From positions 1 through 64,000 of the forward strand of contig NZ_FOYL01000010.1 in NCBI RefSeq assembly GCF_900115955.1: a stretch of 64,000 nt of DNA, written 5' to 3'. The number at the start of each line of letters is the position of its first letter. Within the stretch, counting starts at the first letter, position 1. The position numbers and the translations under genes were made by a program. This document shows positions 1-9,216 of this stretch, one piece after another. This stretch comes from Lentzea waywayandensis (lineage in GTDB: Bacteria > Actinomycetota > Actinomycetes > Mycobacteriales > Pseudonocardiaceae). The notes below the pieces were generated by a model that was not told the origin of the DNA, did no database searches, and saw only the letters and a program-made list of their open reading frames with translations.

Positions 1-176
<176 letters not shown>

Positions 177-194
177 GGATTGTGTTTGATCGCT

Positions 195-213
195 CCAGAC
201 GGAATATGTCTGG
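195..213 (-). other. rRNA leader inverted repeat next to the 16S 5' end
   Basis: CCAGAC and GTCTGG are perfect inverted arms with a 7-base loop, 20 bases upstream of the 16S start in the transcript. A second inverted repeat, TACCTC with GAGGTA, lies at 242-259. Such leader stems commonly border the RNase III processing stalk of rRNA precursors; that role is inferred from position only. Confidence 0.5.
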
Positions 214-292
214 CATCAATCTAGTCTTGCCTCAAAGGAACTACCTCGACGAGGAGGTAATTCATATATTACTGGCTGTGTTTCGGCACGCT

Positions 293-310
293 GTTGAGTT
301 CTCAAAGAAC
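293..310 (-). promoter_or_regulatory. rRNA leader antitermination-type (boxA-like) element
   Basis: The reverse complement reads GTTCTTTGAGAACTCAAC, a block found almost unchanged before 16S genes in Actinobacteria and overlapping the NusB/NusE-binding boxA-type sequence. It lies between the last promoter and the 16S start, where an antitermination site is expected. Confidence 0.65.
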
Positions 311-369
311 ACGCGCTCACCGGTTCCAGTCTCCGTTTCCGGAGGCTTTCTCTCGGGGCTTGTGTTGAA

Positions 370-399
370 AGCTTAGCCAGTTCGTTTTCGCTTTGTCAA
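370..399 (-). promoter_or_regulatory. rrn promoter P3 (proximal)
   Basis: On the minus strand a -35 TTGACA (394-399) is followed after 18 bases by TAAGCT (370-375), fitting the TANNNT form of actinobacterial housekeeping -10 boxes. It is the promoter nearest the 16S gene and one of three in tandem. Confidence 0.7.
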
Positions 400-466
400 A
401 TCGGCCGTTTCGGCTTCTTTAGCTCGGCGCAAACTCGCTTCGCATTCAGTTTTTTGCTTGGTTCAG

Positions 467-496
467 AAGTTATCTGAGAGGCTTTCCCGGTGTCAA
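467..496 (-). promoter_or_regulatory. rrn promoter P2
   Basis: Minus-strand TTGACA at 491-496 and TAACTT at 467-472 with an 18-base spacer. The -35 is preceded by T as in P3. It lies 97 bases upstream of P3. Confidence 0.7.
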
Positions 497-568
497 ATCG
501 GGGTCATTTTCAGATCCCGGACAGCACGTTAGGCCGTTCATTTACTTCTGGGGGTTTGACGCCGTGAG

Positions 569-597
569 ACTTTACCCGGCCCGATCCGCGGTGTCAA
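569..597 (-). promoter_or_regulatory. rrn promoter P1 (distal)
   Basis: Minus-strand TTGACA at 592-597 and TAAAGT at 569-574 with an ideal 17-base spacer. It lies 101 bases upstream of P2. The 478 bases between the 16S start and the next gene hold only this promoter array and the leader; no credible coding frame is seen there. Confidence 0.75.
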
Positions 598-657
598 CCG
601 CTCGTTCCGGGGTCTCGCTTGCGACTTGGAGAAAGTTACTGATGGGGAGGATCAAAG

Positions 658-3600
658 TCAAATCGCCTGGTCAGCGGGCTGCTTGATCGGCACGGACGGC
701 GACGGAGCAGCCGGCTTGGCCCCGACCGGACGCGGACGCAGCCACAGGGTGATGGAACGAAGTCCCTCCATCGCCCGCACGATCTGGTCCGGCGCGGCGG
801 GCTGACGGGTCGCCACCGGCACCAGGTCGTAGCCCCAGACGCCGAACTCCTTGAGGACCGTCACCGGATCGTCACCGAAGTCCGCCGTCGAGGTCGCGGA
901 GAACTCGAGGAACACGTGCGGCCTGTCGCGACGCAACAACCGGACGAGTCCCGCGAGAGCGCGATGCCCACGTCCAGGCGTGTCGACCTTGACGACGGAG
1001 AGCTTCATCCCCTGAACCAGGGCGATCTCCTCGAGCGCCTTGTCCAGGCGCACCGACTTCACCCGTGCCACGTCTTCGCCGGCATCGGCGGCCAGCGGCG
1101 ACACCGACACACCGCCGGTCAACGTCGGCGACACCGCGAGCTCGCCCGCGCTCTCCCACGCGGCGCCCTCGACCACGGTCAACCGATCGGCGACAGCGGC
1201 GGGAAGGTTCGCCGAGACGTTGTGCCTGAGCAGAGCGGCGGCGGACGCGTCAGGTTCGACGGCGACAACGGCGCCCATCAGCCCGAGCCGCGACAACACC
1301 CGAATCGAGTGGTAGCCGACGTACGCGCCGACGTCGAGGAAGATCCCGTCCGGTTCCAGCACGGAGTCGAGCAGTTCCGCGAGGTCCGGCTCCCACACGC
1401 CGTTGGACGACAACAGCGGAAGCATGAACGCGTCGTCGGAGGGCAGCCGCATCATGCCCGCGTCGCACAACACCAACGACGAACGCACGGCGGGCGCGTC
1501 ACCAGCGTTCTCATGCTGACGAACGACCACGCGCCGCAACGCGTCCGCGGTCTGTTGGGCGTGACTGGCCGCACGGATCGCGACGTCCAGGCGCGTGTCG
1601 CGCTCGCGGAACACCTCGACGACCTTCGACTCCAGCGAGTCGATCCGGTCCAGGGTCCGGTCGAGGGCGACGGTCAGCTTGTCGATCCGCTCGGCCAGCA
1701 CCTCGTCCGACTTCGCGCGCTTGGCCGCCTCGGCGACGACCGCGTCCTCGACGTCGCGCTGCCGGCGGCCCTGACCGGCCATGTCCGCGCGCACGCGCAC
1801 GACCCCGTCGTCGACGCCGATCAGCTGGTCGGCGAAGTGCGACTGGCGTTGCGCGACCTGCTCTACCTCGGCGCGGAGCAGTTCCAGCTCACCGGCTCCG
1901 ACGCCGGCCTTCAGCGCGTCCTGCCGGTTGACCAGCTCGGACACCGTGCGCTCGACCCCGTCGATCAGGGTGTGCAGCACCTGGCGCATGTGGTTGTCGT
2001 AGTGGTCCAGCGCGCGCAACACGACCTTGCGCAGCGCGGGTGCCATCGGCGTCCGATGAGGGCCGTCCACGGTCGGCTGCCGCAGTAACGCGTGCTTGGC
2101 CGACTGGAGCGCGAGCATCGGGTCGACCTCGGCCTTCGGCTTCGGCCGGCGTGCCCGCCATCCCCGGTACGCGTGCTCGACGCGTTCACGGAGGACTTCG
2201 GCCACGCGTGCGACCGAGCGCACCGACAACACGTGCTCACGCCCGGCCGCACCGAGCGCCTCGGCCGTGGGCAGGTCATCGGCCAATGAACGCAGCAGCT
2301 TCGCGGCGGCCTGCACATCAGGTTCGGCGCCCTGGTGACACGGCACGAGAACCGCCGTCTTGCCGAACAGCTCGGCAACGGCGCCGTGGTCCGACGCCAC
2401 CACGGGGACTCCCCGCACGGCCAGCTCGGCCAGGCGCAACGCGATCCGGTCGTCCGCCCCACCGCGGTGCAGCGACACCACGGCATCGGCGACGGCCGCC
2501 ACGTCGAGGTCATCGATCAAAGAAATCCGCTGGTCAGAACCCGTGGCGAGGCGCAGTCGCTCGGCCGCCTCCGGGTGCTCGAGCGCGCCGGACACCGCGA
2601 TCCGCAGCTCGACGTCGGTGCGGTCGGGGAACGCGGTCAGGAACGCCGACACGGCGCCCAGCACGTTGCCGGGCCTGTCCAGATCGTGGTCCGCGAGCGC
2701 CGCGAACACCACCACTTCGCCGGACTGGTGCTCACGTGCGCCAACGTCGTGCACGGGCACAGGCACCACACGCACGATGGGACCGCCGATGCGTTCGGCG
2801 GCGGCACGCGACACGTCAGATGAAAGCCAAAGTTCGTTCACGCCCGTGCGGTCGTCCGCAGCCGTGGCGTCCAACGCGACGTCGACCACGAACCGTCCGG
2901 CAGGCACCTCGTCCGAAGAAGCGCGCACCACGACGGGATAACCCGCGGCGGCCGACACGGGCAGCCCGGACGCACGGGCGGCGGCGAGCATCAGCTCGGC
3001 CAGCGGTCCCGAGCCCACGACGGACACGCCGAGCTGGTCGAGCAGTGCCGGGCCTTCCGACCGGGGCTGCGGCACGGCGGGCGCCGGCAACCGTCCGGAA
3101 GCGACACCGACCCCGGAGCACCACTCGCGCCAGGCGTCGGCGTCCGCGGCGAAAGGCGCCGGGAACTGCTGTTGCAGTGAGGCATCCGCACGCCACACCG
3201 CGTCGGCCCAGCGCGTGCCACCGTGCTCGGTCGCCTCGCACGCCCACATGAGGAACCCGCCGCCACCGTCCTCACCGAACGCGGGCGGCGGCGTCAACGC
3301 GGAGGCCCGGTAGTCGGCCCGCAGCTCGGACGGGATCTGGGTCCCGTCGATCAGGGAGTCGAACCGGTACGGCACGGGCGCCGCGGACCAACCACTTCGC
3401 ACCAGTTCGGCGCGGTAGGACTGGCAGAGCTCGGCGACCTCGGCGTGCTCCGACAGCAGCACGCGGGGGCGTTCCGCGAAGTCGGCAGACAGCAGCCAGG
3501 GCCGGCGCGGGTCGAACCCGCGGAAGTGCACGGTCAGCAGGTCCTGGCCGACCACGGCCAAGGAACCGGACTCGGTGCGGTGCAACGGCCTGTCCGCGAC

Positions 3601-4194
3601 GTTCCACACGGACAATCCGAGCCGTGCGTCGCGCACGACGAAATGCGGCACGATCGCCGGCATGTCCAAAGAGGTCAGGTAGGGCTCGGAACCCTTGCCG
3701 ACCGCGATGAACCCGGGGTCGAAGGCACCCTGGTCGTGCAGGTCGGCGGGGCCGGGCTGAAGACCGTCGGACGGCAACGGCCGCAACGTGCGGGGCACCA
3801 TCACGACCGGTGCGGTGCGCAACGCCTCCAGCACGAGCTTCGTGAGCGACCCGAACACCTGCACCCACGGGTCGAGGTACAGCACGGGCATGCCCTGCGA
3901 CAGCAACGCCTCCAGCAGCCTTGGCACCATCGCGGCCTTCAGGGAAGCGGCGTCCAGCGAGGTCGCGAGCACGTGCAGCTCGTCCTCGGTGACACCGATC
4001 TCCATCGGCGTGATCAGCCCGGGACCCGCGTGCTCCGGCTGCGCGTCGACGATCAGCGCGACGAACCGGCCCTCGGGGTGCTCCGCGAGGAACGAGCTGG
4101 ACAGGACCTTGACCGCGGGCAGCTCCGCCGCCGTGGCAACGGTGCACGCGCAGATCGTCGGCTGGAACTCGGGTACGTCAGTCACGGAGAGCAC
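658..4194 (-). CDS. glycosyltransferase / coiled coil / FkbM methyltransferase fusion
   Basis: A 1178-residue multidomain protein. Residues 1-280 look like a nucleotide-sugar transferase fold, residues about 390-690 like a GT-B (family 4) glycosyltransferase half with the 'GVPVVASDHGAVAELF' donor-site region near 596, about 700-890 is charged heptad-rich coiled coil, and about 910-1140 is an FkbM-type SAM methyltransferase with 'IFLDVGAYVGYHS' near 950 and 'AVEPD' after it. There is no signal peptide or membrane span, so it should be cytoplasmic and act in glycan or cell-surface polysaccharide decoration (inference). It starts with GTG nine bases after the glnA2 stop, so it probably shares the glnA2 transcript. 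The exact sugar and acceptor cannot be told. The start could also be a few codons later. Confidence 0.75.
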   Translation of the reverse strand: MLSVTDVPEFQPTICACTVATAAELPAVKVLSSSFLAEHPEGRFVALIVDAQPEHAGPGLITPMEIGVTEDELHVLATSLDAASLKAAMVPRLLEALLSQGMPVLYLDPWVQVFGSLTKLVLEALRTAPVVMVPRTLRPLPSDGLQPGPADLHDQGAFDPGFIAVGKGSEPYLTSLDMPAIVPHFVVRDARLGLSVWNVADRPLHRTESGSLAVVGQDLLTVHFRGFDPRRPWLLSADFAERPRVLLSEHAEVAELCQSYRAELVRSGWSAAPVPYRFDSLIDGTQIPSELRADYRASALTPPPAFGEDGGGGFLMWACEATEHGGTRWADAVWRADASLQQQFPAPFAADADAWREWCSGVGVASGRLPAPAVPQPRSEGPALLDQLGVSVVGSGPLAELMLAAARASGLPVSAAAGYPVVVRASSDEVPAGRFVVDVALDATAADDRTGVNELWLSSDVSRAAAERIGGPIVRVVPVPVHDVGAREHQSGEVVVFAALADHDLDRPGNVLGAVSAFLTAFPDRTDVELRIAVSGALEHPEAAERLRLATGSDQRISLIDDLDVAAVADAVVSLHRGGADDRIALRLAELAVRGVPVVASDHGAVAELFGKTAVLVPCHQGAEPDVQAAAKLLRSLADDLPTAEALGAAGREHVLSVRSVARVAEVLRERVEHAYRGWRARRPKPKAEVDPMLALQSAKHALLRQPTVDGPHRTPMAPALRKVVLRALDHYDNHMRQVLHTLIDGVERTVSELVNRQDALKAGVGAGELELLRAEVEQVAQRQSHFADQLIGVDDGVVRVRADMAGQGRRQRDVEDAVVAEAAKRAKSDEVLAERIDKLTVALDRTLDRIDSLESKVVEVFRERDTRLDVAIRAASHAQQTADALRRVVVRQHENAGDAPAVRSSLVLCDAGMMRLPSDDAFMLPLLSSNGVWEPDLAELLDSVLEPDGIFLDVGAYVGYHSIRVLSRLGLMGAVVAVEPDASAAALLRHNVSANLPAAVADRLTVVEGAAWESAGELAVSPTLTGGVSVSPLAADAGEDVARVKSVRLDKALEEIALVQGMKLSVVKVDTPGRGHRALAGLVRLLRRDRPHVFLEFSATSTADFGDDPVTVLKEFGVWGYDLVPVATRQPAAPDQIVRAMEGLRSITLWLRPRPVGAKPAAPSPSVPIKQPADQAI

Positions 4195-4203
4195 GTATCC
4201 GCC

Positions 4204-5547
4204 TCACAGCATGGGGAGAAGAGTGCGCAACTCGTACGGGGTGACGCTTCGACGGTACGCGTCCCACTCCGTCCTCTTGTTGCGCAGGAAGAAGTCGTAG
4301 ACGTGCTCGCCGAGCGCCTCGGGGAGCAGCTCCGAGTTCTCCATCTCGGTCAGCGCCTCGCCGAGGTTCTGCGGCAGGTTCGCATATCCGGCCGCGCGTC
4401 GTTCGCGATCCGTCAGCGACCAGACGTCGTCCTCGGCGGGCGGCGGCAGCTCGTAGCCCTTTTCGATGCCCCGCAGGCCGGCGGCCAGGATCACCGAGTA
4501 GGCCAGGTACGGGTTGCACGCGGAGTCCAGCGAACGGACCTCGACGCGGCGCGACGACGACTTGCCCGGTGAGTACATGGGCACACGGACCAATGCCGAG
4601 CGGTTGGCGTGACCCCAGCACACGGCCGTGGGGGCTTCACCGCCGACGATCAGCCTCTTGTAGGAGTTGACCCACTGGTTCGTGACGCCGGAGATCTCGC
4701 GCGCGTGCTTCAGGATGCCCGCGACGAACTGCTTGCCGATGTCGGAGAGCTGGTACGGGTCCTCGTCGTCGTAGAACGCGTTGCGGTCGCCTTCGAACAA
4801 CGAGAAGTGCGTGTGCATGCCCGAGCCAGGCTGCTCCGAGAACGGCTTGGGCATGAACGAGGCGCGCACGCGTTGCGTGATCGCGACCTCCTTCACCACG
4901 TAGCGGAACGTCATGACGTTGTCCGCCATGGTCAGCGCGTCGGCGTAGCGCAGGTCGATCTCCTGCTGGCCGGGCGCGCCCTCGTGGTGGCTGAACTCGA
5001 CGGAGATGCCCATGGCCTCCAGCGCCTCGATGGCATGGCGGCGGAAGTGCGTGGCGGTCTCGTGCGAGGTCTGGTCGAAGAACCCGCCGTTGTCGGCCGG
5101 GATCGGCTCGCTTCCGTCGCCGGGCAGGTCCTTGAGCAGGAAGAACTCGATCTCGGGGTGCACGTAGCAGGTGAACCCGGCCTCGCTGGCCTTCGACAGC
5201 GTGCGGCGCAGCACGTGGCGCGGGTCGGCCCACGACGGGGAACCGTCCGGCATGGTGATGTCGCAGAACATGCGCGCGGAGTAGTTGGTGCCCTCCGGCG
5301 TCTGCCACGGCAGCACCTGGAACGTGCCGGGGTCCGGCTTCGCGACCATGTCCGACTCGTAGACGCGGGCGAAACCCTCGATCGCCGAGCCGTCGAACCC
5401 GATGCCCTCGCTGAAGGCGCCCTCGAGCTCGGCCGGTGCGACCGCCACGGACTTCAAGAAGCCCAGGACGTCCGTGAACCAGAGCCGGACGAACCGGATG
5501 TCGCGTTCCTCGAGCGTGCGGAGCACGAACTCCTGCTGGCGGTCCAT
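4204..5547 (-). CDS. glnA2: type I glutamine synthetase, GlnA2-like
   Basis: A 447-residue glutamine synthetase family protein (glutamate, ammonia and ATP to glutamine in the classical reaction). It opens with MDRQQEFVLRTLEERDIRFV, almost the text of mycobacterial GlnA2, and carries the catalytic-domain blocks 'GFDGSAIEGFA', 'EIEFFL', 'PGQQEIDLRY', 'GSGMHTHFSL' and 'EVRSLDSACNPYLA'. GlnA2 proteins lack the adenylylated tyrosine segment of GlnA1; that agrees with the C-terminal text here. The start at 5547 is chosen because it matches the family and has TAAGCT exactly seven bases upstream, giving a leaderless mRNA. In several Actinobacteria GlnA2 paralogues act on polyamines or poly-glutamate, so the substrate is not certain. 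Confidence 0.93.
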   Translation of the reverse strand: MDRQQEFVLRTLEERDIRFVRLWFTDVLGFLKSVAVAPAELEGAFSEGIGFDGSAIEGFARVYESDMVAKPDPGTFQVLPWQTPEGTNYSARMFCDITMPDGSPSWADPRHVLRRTLSKASEAGFTCYVHPEIEFFLLKDLPGDGSEPIPADNGGFFDQTSHETATHFRRHAIEALEAMGISVEFSHHEGAPGQQEIDLRYADALTMADNVMTFRYVVKEVAITQRVRASFMPKPFSEQPGSGMHTHFSLFEGDRNAFYDDEDPYQLSDIGKQFVAGILKHAREISGVTNQWVNSYKRLIVGGEAPTAVCWGHANRSALVRVPMYSPGKSSSRRVEVRSLDSACNPYLAYSVILAAGLRGIEKGYELPPPAEDDVWSLTDRERRAAGYANLPQNLGEALTEMENSELLPEALGEHVYDFFLRNKRTEWDAYRRSVTPYELRTLLPML

Positions 5548-5588
5548 AGAGCGCAGCTTAAGGGCTCCGGAGTCTCTACGATCAACGC
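5548..5588. promoter_or_regulatory. divergent leaderless promoters of glnA2 and lprG
   Basis: Only 41 bases separate two divergent start codons. For glnA2 (minus) the box TAAGCT at 5555-5560 sits 7 bases before ATG. For lprG (plus) TACGAT at 5577-5582 sits 6 bases before ATG. Neither gene has a ribosome-binding site in the remaining space, so both are probably transcribed from the first base of the start codon. Confidence 0.6.
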
Positions 5589-6224
5589 ATGTCCGCCCGT
5601 TGGTTGTTGGTTTGCGCACTCGCCCTGCTCACGAGCTGCACGTCCGGTGGAGATCTCCCCGATGGTGCGACCTTGCTCTCGAAGTCGGCCGAATCGATGC
5701 GCTCGGTCCAGAGCGTCCACTTCACCATCAAGGTCGACGGTGAGCTCCCGGACGTGCCGGTGAAGGAGGCCGACGGCGACCTCACCTCGGCCGGTGACTC
5801 GAAGGGCACCGCGAAGGTGAACTTCGCCGGGCAGCTGCTGGCCATCGAGTACGTCCTGACCGGGGGAAACCTGCACTTCAAGGGCCCGACCGGCGGGTTC
5901 ACGAAGCTGCCAGCGGCGTTCGCGGGCCAGGTGTACGACCCGTCCGCGATCCTGAACCCCGAGAAGGGCGTCGCGAAGGTGCTCTCTTCTTCCAAGGACG
6001 CGAAGACCAAGTCGTCCGGTGACGTGTCGGTGGTCGAGGCGACGGTGCCGAAGGACGTGGCGGCCGGGCTGGTGCCGGGCATCTCCGCGGACGTGAAGGC
6101 GACGTTCTCGATCGACAAGGACAACAAGCTCAAGAGCGCGTTGTTCGAGCTTCCGGCTGGTCAGAAGGTCGACATCGGTCTGACCGACTTCGACAAGCCC
6201 GTCACTGTGACAGCGCCTGCCTAA
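5589..6224 (+). CDS. lprG: LprG-family lipoprotein (LppX/LprAFG)
   Basis: A 211-residue exported lipoprotein. The N-terminus is a short type II signal ending in the lipobox LLTSC (acyl Cys at residue 17). The rest follows the LppX_LprAFG fold text, including 'LLSKSAESMRSVQSVHFTIKVDGEL' split over two strands and a C-terminal 'FDKPVTVTAPA'. In mycobacteria LprG carries triacylated glycolipids across the periplasm together with the P55 transporter. Here the stop TAA overlaps the ATG of the P55 gene by one base (TAATG), so the two are translationally coupled. The start has TACGAT six bases upstream and no ribosome-binding site. Confidence 0.88.
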   Translation: MSARWLLVCALALLTSCTSGGDLPDGATLLSKSAESMRSVQSVHFTIKVDGELPDVPVKEADGDLTSAGDSKGTAKVNFAGQLLAIEYVLTGGNLHFKGPTGGFTKLPAAFAGQVYDPSAILNPEKGVAKVLSSSKDAKTKSSGDVSVVEATVPKDVAAGLVPGISADVKATFSIDKDNKLKSALFELPAGQKVDIGLTDFDKPVTVTAPA

Positions 6225-7738
6225 TGCGCAAAATCGCTCTCGCCGCGTCCGGCGCGGCGGTACTGCTGGGCGCGCTCGACGCGTACGTCGTCGTCGGTGT
6301 CCTCACGGACATGGTGCGCGACCTCGGCATCGCGGTGAACGAACTGGAGCAGGCGACGCCGATCGTCACCGGGTACCTGCTCGGGTACGTGGCGGGCATG
6401 CCGTTGCTCGGGCAGCTGTCGGACCGGCTCGGGCGGCGGTTCGTGCTGCAGATCTCGCTGCTCGGGTTCCTGGTGGGCTCGGTGATCACGGCGCTGGCCG
6501 CGGACGTGCCCCTGCTGGTCGTGGGCCGGGTCGTGCAGGGCCTTGCCGGTGGCGCGTTGCTGCCGGTGACGATGGCGCTGGTCGCGGACCTGTGGGAGGA
6601 GCGACGGCGGTCGTCCGCTCTCGGGACCGTTGGCGCTGCTCAGGAGTTGGGGTCTGTTCTCGGCACGCTGTACGGCATCGCGGTGGCGTCGCTGTTCAAC
6701 GCCATGCCGTTGTTCGAGGCGTGGGAGCCGCAGAGCTGGCGGTGGATTTTCTGGGTGAACATCCCGTTGGCGGTCATCGCGATGGTGATCGTGCAACGGT
6801 CCGTGCCGAACACACGGCGCGAGGTGCGCATCGACGTCGTGGGCGGGGTGTTGCTCGCTGCCGCGTTGTCTTTGCTGGTCGTGGCGCTCTACAACCCGAC
6901 GCCCGCCGAGTCGGTGCTCCCGTCGTGGGGCTGGCCGACGCTGATCGCGGCATTTGTCGTGCTGGGCGGCTTCTTCTTGTGGGAGCGCCGTAGCGCCGTG
7001 CGGCTCATCGACCCTGATGGCGTGCAGTGGCGACCGTTCTGGGCCGTGCTCGGGGTGTCGCTGGCCGCCGGTGCCGCGCTGATGGTGACGCTGGTCGACG
7101 TGGAGTTGTTCGCGCAGACGGTGTTGCGCCGCGATTCGGCGTCCGCGGCGACGTTGCTGACGCGGTTCCTGATCGCGTTGCCGGTCGGCGCTGTCCTGGG
7201 TGGATTCCTCGCCTCACGGCTCGGCGACCGCTGGGTGTCCTTCGGTGGGCTCGCAATGGCGTCGGTGTCGTACGTGTTCATCGCGCAGTGGCCCGCTGAC
7301 GTCAGTGGGCTCGTGCTCACGCGTGACCTGGCCATCGCCGGTTTCGGGCTGGGCCTGGTCATCGCGCCATTGTCCGGTGCTGTGCTGCGGGTTGTGCCCG
7401 CCGTGCGTCACGGCGTGGCGTCGGCGTTCGTCGTCGTCGCGCGCATGACGGGCATGCTCGTCGGTGTGGCGGCGTTGTCCGCGTGGGGACTTCACCGGTT
7501 CCGCGAGCTCACGGCAGGCCTGAACACGCCGCTGCCGTTCGGCGTCGAGAAAGCCGAGTTCGACCGGCAGATGGCCGAGTACCAGCGCGGGCTCACCGAG
7601 GCGCTGCTCACCGAGTACCACGAGATCTTCCTGATCACGGCGGTGATTTGCGCGCTTGGAGCGCTGGGCTCGATCCTTCTGCCTGGACGGGCTCAGCAGA
7701 CTGCGTCTGTTTCCGGCAGTCGCAGGTCCGCCAGGTAG
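6224..7738 (+). CDS. MFS transporter, P55 (Rv1410c) family
   Basis: A 504-residue major facilitator with about 14 hydrophobic spans. Near residue 70 lies the family motif A 'GQLSDRLGRR'. The N-terminus 'ALDAYVVVGVLTDMVRDLGI' is characteristic of P55 relatives. It is known in mycobacteria as the partner of LprG in exporting triacylglycerides and other lipids and in intrinsic drug tolerance. It overlaps lprG by one base and runs 46 bases into the 3' end of the convergent hydrolase gene. Role by homology and gene pairing; the drug-efflux substrates are not predictable. Confidence 0.88.
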   Translation: MRKIALAASGAAVLLGALDAYVVVGVLTDMVRDLGIAVNELEQATPIVTGYLLGYVAGMPLLGQLSDRLGRRFVLQISLLGFLVGSVITALAADVPLLVVGRVVQGLAGGALLPVTMALVADLWEERRRSSALGTVGAAQELGSVLGTLYGIAVASLFNAMPLFEAWEPQSWRWIFWVNIPLAVIAMVIVQRSVPNTRREVRIDVVGGVLLAAALSLLVVALYNPTPAESVLPSWGWPTLIAAFVVLGGFFLWERRSAVRLIDPDGVQWRPFWAVLGVSLAAGAALMVTLVDVELFAQTVLRRDSASAATLLTRFLIALPVGAVLGGFLASRLGDRWVSFGGLAMASVSYVFIAQWPADVSGLVLTRDLAIAGFGLGLVIAPLSGAVLRVVPAVRHGVASAFVVVARMTGMLVGVAALSAWGLHRFRELTAGLNTPLPFGVEKAEFDRQMAEYQRGLTEALLTEYHEIFLITAVICALGALGSILLPGRAQQTASVSGSRRSAR

Positions 7739-9216
7739 TTCGTGCCCACGGTGTCCACACAGCCAATGCCTGCGAGGAACGCCGTGTGCTGGTTTCCGTT
7801 GTACGTCAGCAACCTCGCCCCTAGTGCACGTGAGAGGTCCACGCCGGACTGGTAGGGCGTCGCCGGGTCACCGGTCGTCGACACCACCAGCACCTGCGGC
7901 AGCCCGTTCACGTTCGGCGGATGCGGTTCCGACGTGTGCGGGGCCGGCCAGAACGCGCACGGGCCGAGCGCGGTCTCGTCGGTGGGAATCGTGTCGTTGC
8001 CCAGCAGTTCCAACAGCCTCCGACGGTTGGACTCCAGGGTGGCCCGGTCCTTGATCGGCGGTTCGTCGACGCAGCGGATGGCCACGAACGCGTCCTGGAT
8101 GCGGCTGTAGGTGCCGTCCTGGGCGCGGCCGAGGTACTGGTCGGCGAGCTGCAGCAGGGTGGTGCCCTTGTTCTGCCGCAGTTCCTGGAGGCCCTTGAGC
8201 GCGGTCTCCCACAGCCGGTCGGTGTACATCGCCTGGATGATGGCGGTGTTCGCGTCCGAGTGGGACAGCTTGCGGTCGCCGACCTGCATCGGGGTCTTCT
8301 TGAGCGGCTCGATCATCTGCCGGAACTTGGACTCCGCCGTGCCCGCGTCCCTCCCGATAGGACAGTCGCGTTGCGCGCACCAGCCCGCGAACCGCTGGAA
8401 CGACTCCTCGAAGCCCTGCGCCTGACGGGCAGACGCCGCCACCTTGTCGCCGTCGACCTCCACCGCGCCGTCGAGCACCATCGCGCGCACGTTGCGAGGG
8501 AACATCTCGGCGTACAAGGTGCCGATGCGCGTGCCGTAGGAGTAGCCGAGGTAGCTCAGCTTCTTCTCCCCCAGCGCGGCGCGCAGCACGTCGACGTCGC
8601 GCACGACGTCACGGGTTCCGACGTTGCGCAGCAGGTCGAGGCCGCTGCGCTCGGCGCAGCGGTCGACGAAGAACTTGTTCTCCTGTTCCGTCTGGTTCGC
8701 GCTCTCGCCCTTGGGCCGCAGCCGTTGCGCGTCACGTTCCGCGTCGGTCAGGCACTGGACGCGGGGCTGGCTCGCCCCCACGCCGCGCGGGTCGAAACCC
8801 ACCACGTCGAACCGCTTGCCGACCGGGTTGTTCGGCTGCATGTTCGCGACGTGCGCCATGCCCGAGCCTCCCGGACCGCCGGGGTTCAGCACAAGTGAAC
8901 CGACCCTCCGGTCCTTCTCGGTTGCGGGCCGGCGCAGCAGTCCTACGGTGATCGTTCCCGCGTCCGGCTTCTCGTAGTTGAGCGGGACCTGCAGACGCGC
9001 GCACTGGATGCCCTCGCGTTCGTACAGGCCCTTGCTCTTCGCATCGGTCGCGTAGGGCTGACACGCACCCCACGACAACACCTGCGAGTAGAAGCGCTCG
9101 ATGCCCTTGCGGCCGGCGACGGGCGAGCCGTCGATGCGCGCGAAGGACGTGGACGTGCCGAACAGAACGATCAAGGCGAACAAGGCCGCGGTGACTCGGG
9201 ATCGCCTCTTCGTCAT
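7693..9216 (-). CDS. exported alpha/beta hydrolase, TAP/CaeA-like
   Basis: A 507-residue exported hydrolase. After an N-terminal hydrophobic signal (residues about 9-30) it has the alpha/beta hydrolase oxyanion block 'LVLNPGGPGGSGM', the nucleophile elbow 'GYSYGTRIG' and a C-terminal TAP-like domain ending in the catalytic His region 'YNGNQHTAFL'. Relatives are tripeptidyl aminopeptidases and the mycobacterial cell-envelope carboxylesterase CaeA. The ATG at 9216 overlaps the stop of the upstream paralogue (TAATG); a GTG nine bases earlier is possible but would lie inside that gene. Its end overlaps the P55 gene. Peptidase versus esterase activity is open. Confidence 0.85.
   Translation of the reverse strand: MTKRRSRVTAALFALIVLFGTSTSFARIDGSPVAGRKGIERFYSQVLSWGACQPYATDAKSKGLYEREGIQCARLQVPLNYEKPDAGTITVGLLRRPATEKDRRVGSLVLNPGGPGGSGMAHVANMQPNNPVGKRFDVVGFDPRGVGASQPRVQCLTDAERDAQRLRPKGESANQTEQENKFFVDRCAERSGLDLLRNVGTRDVVRDVDVLRAALGEKKLSYLGYSYGTRIGTLYAEMFPRNVRAMVLDGAVEVDGDKVAASARQAQGFEESFQRFAGWCAQRDCPIGRDAGTAESKFRQMIEPLKKTPMQVGDRKLSHSDANTAIIQAMYTDRLWETALKGLQELRQNKGTTLLQLADQYLGRAQDGTYSRIQDAFVAIRCVDEPPIKDRATLESNRRRLLELLGNDTIPTDETALGPCAFWPAPHTSEPHPPNVNGLPQVLVVSTTGDPATPYQSGVDLSRALGARLLTYNGNQHTAFLAGIGCVDTVGTNYLADLRLPETDAVC

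Noticed and set aside
182..376. Open frame across the 16S leader
   Set aside because: It covers the boxA-type element, processing stems and the proximal promoter; no ribosome-binding site and no protein-like composition.
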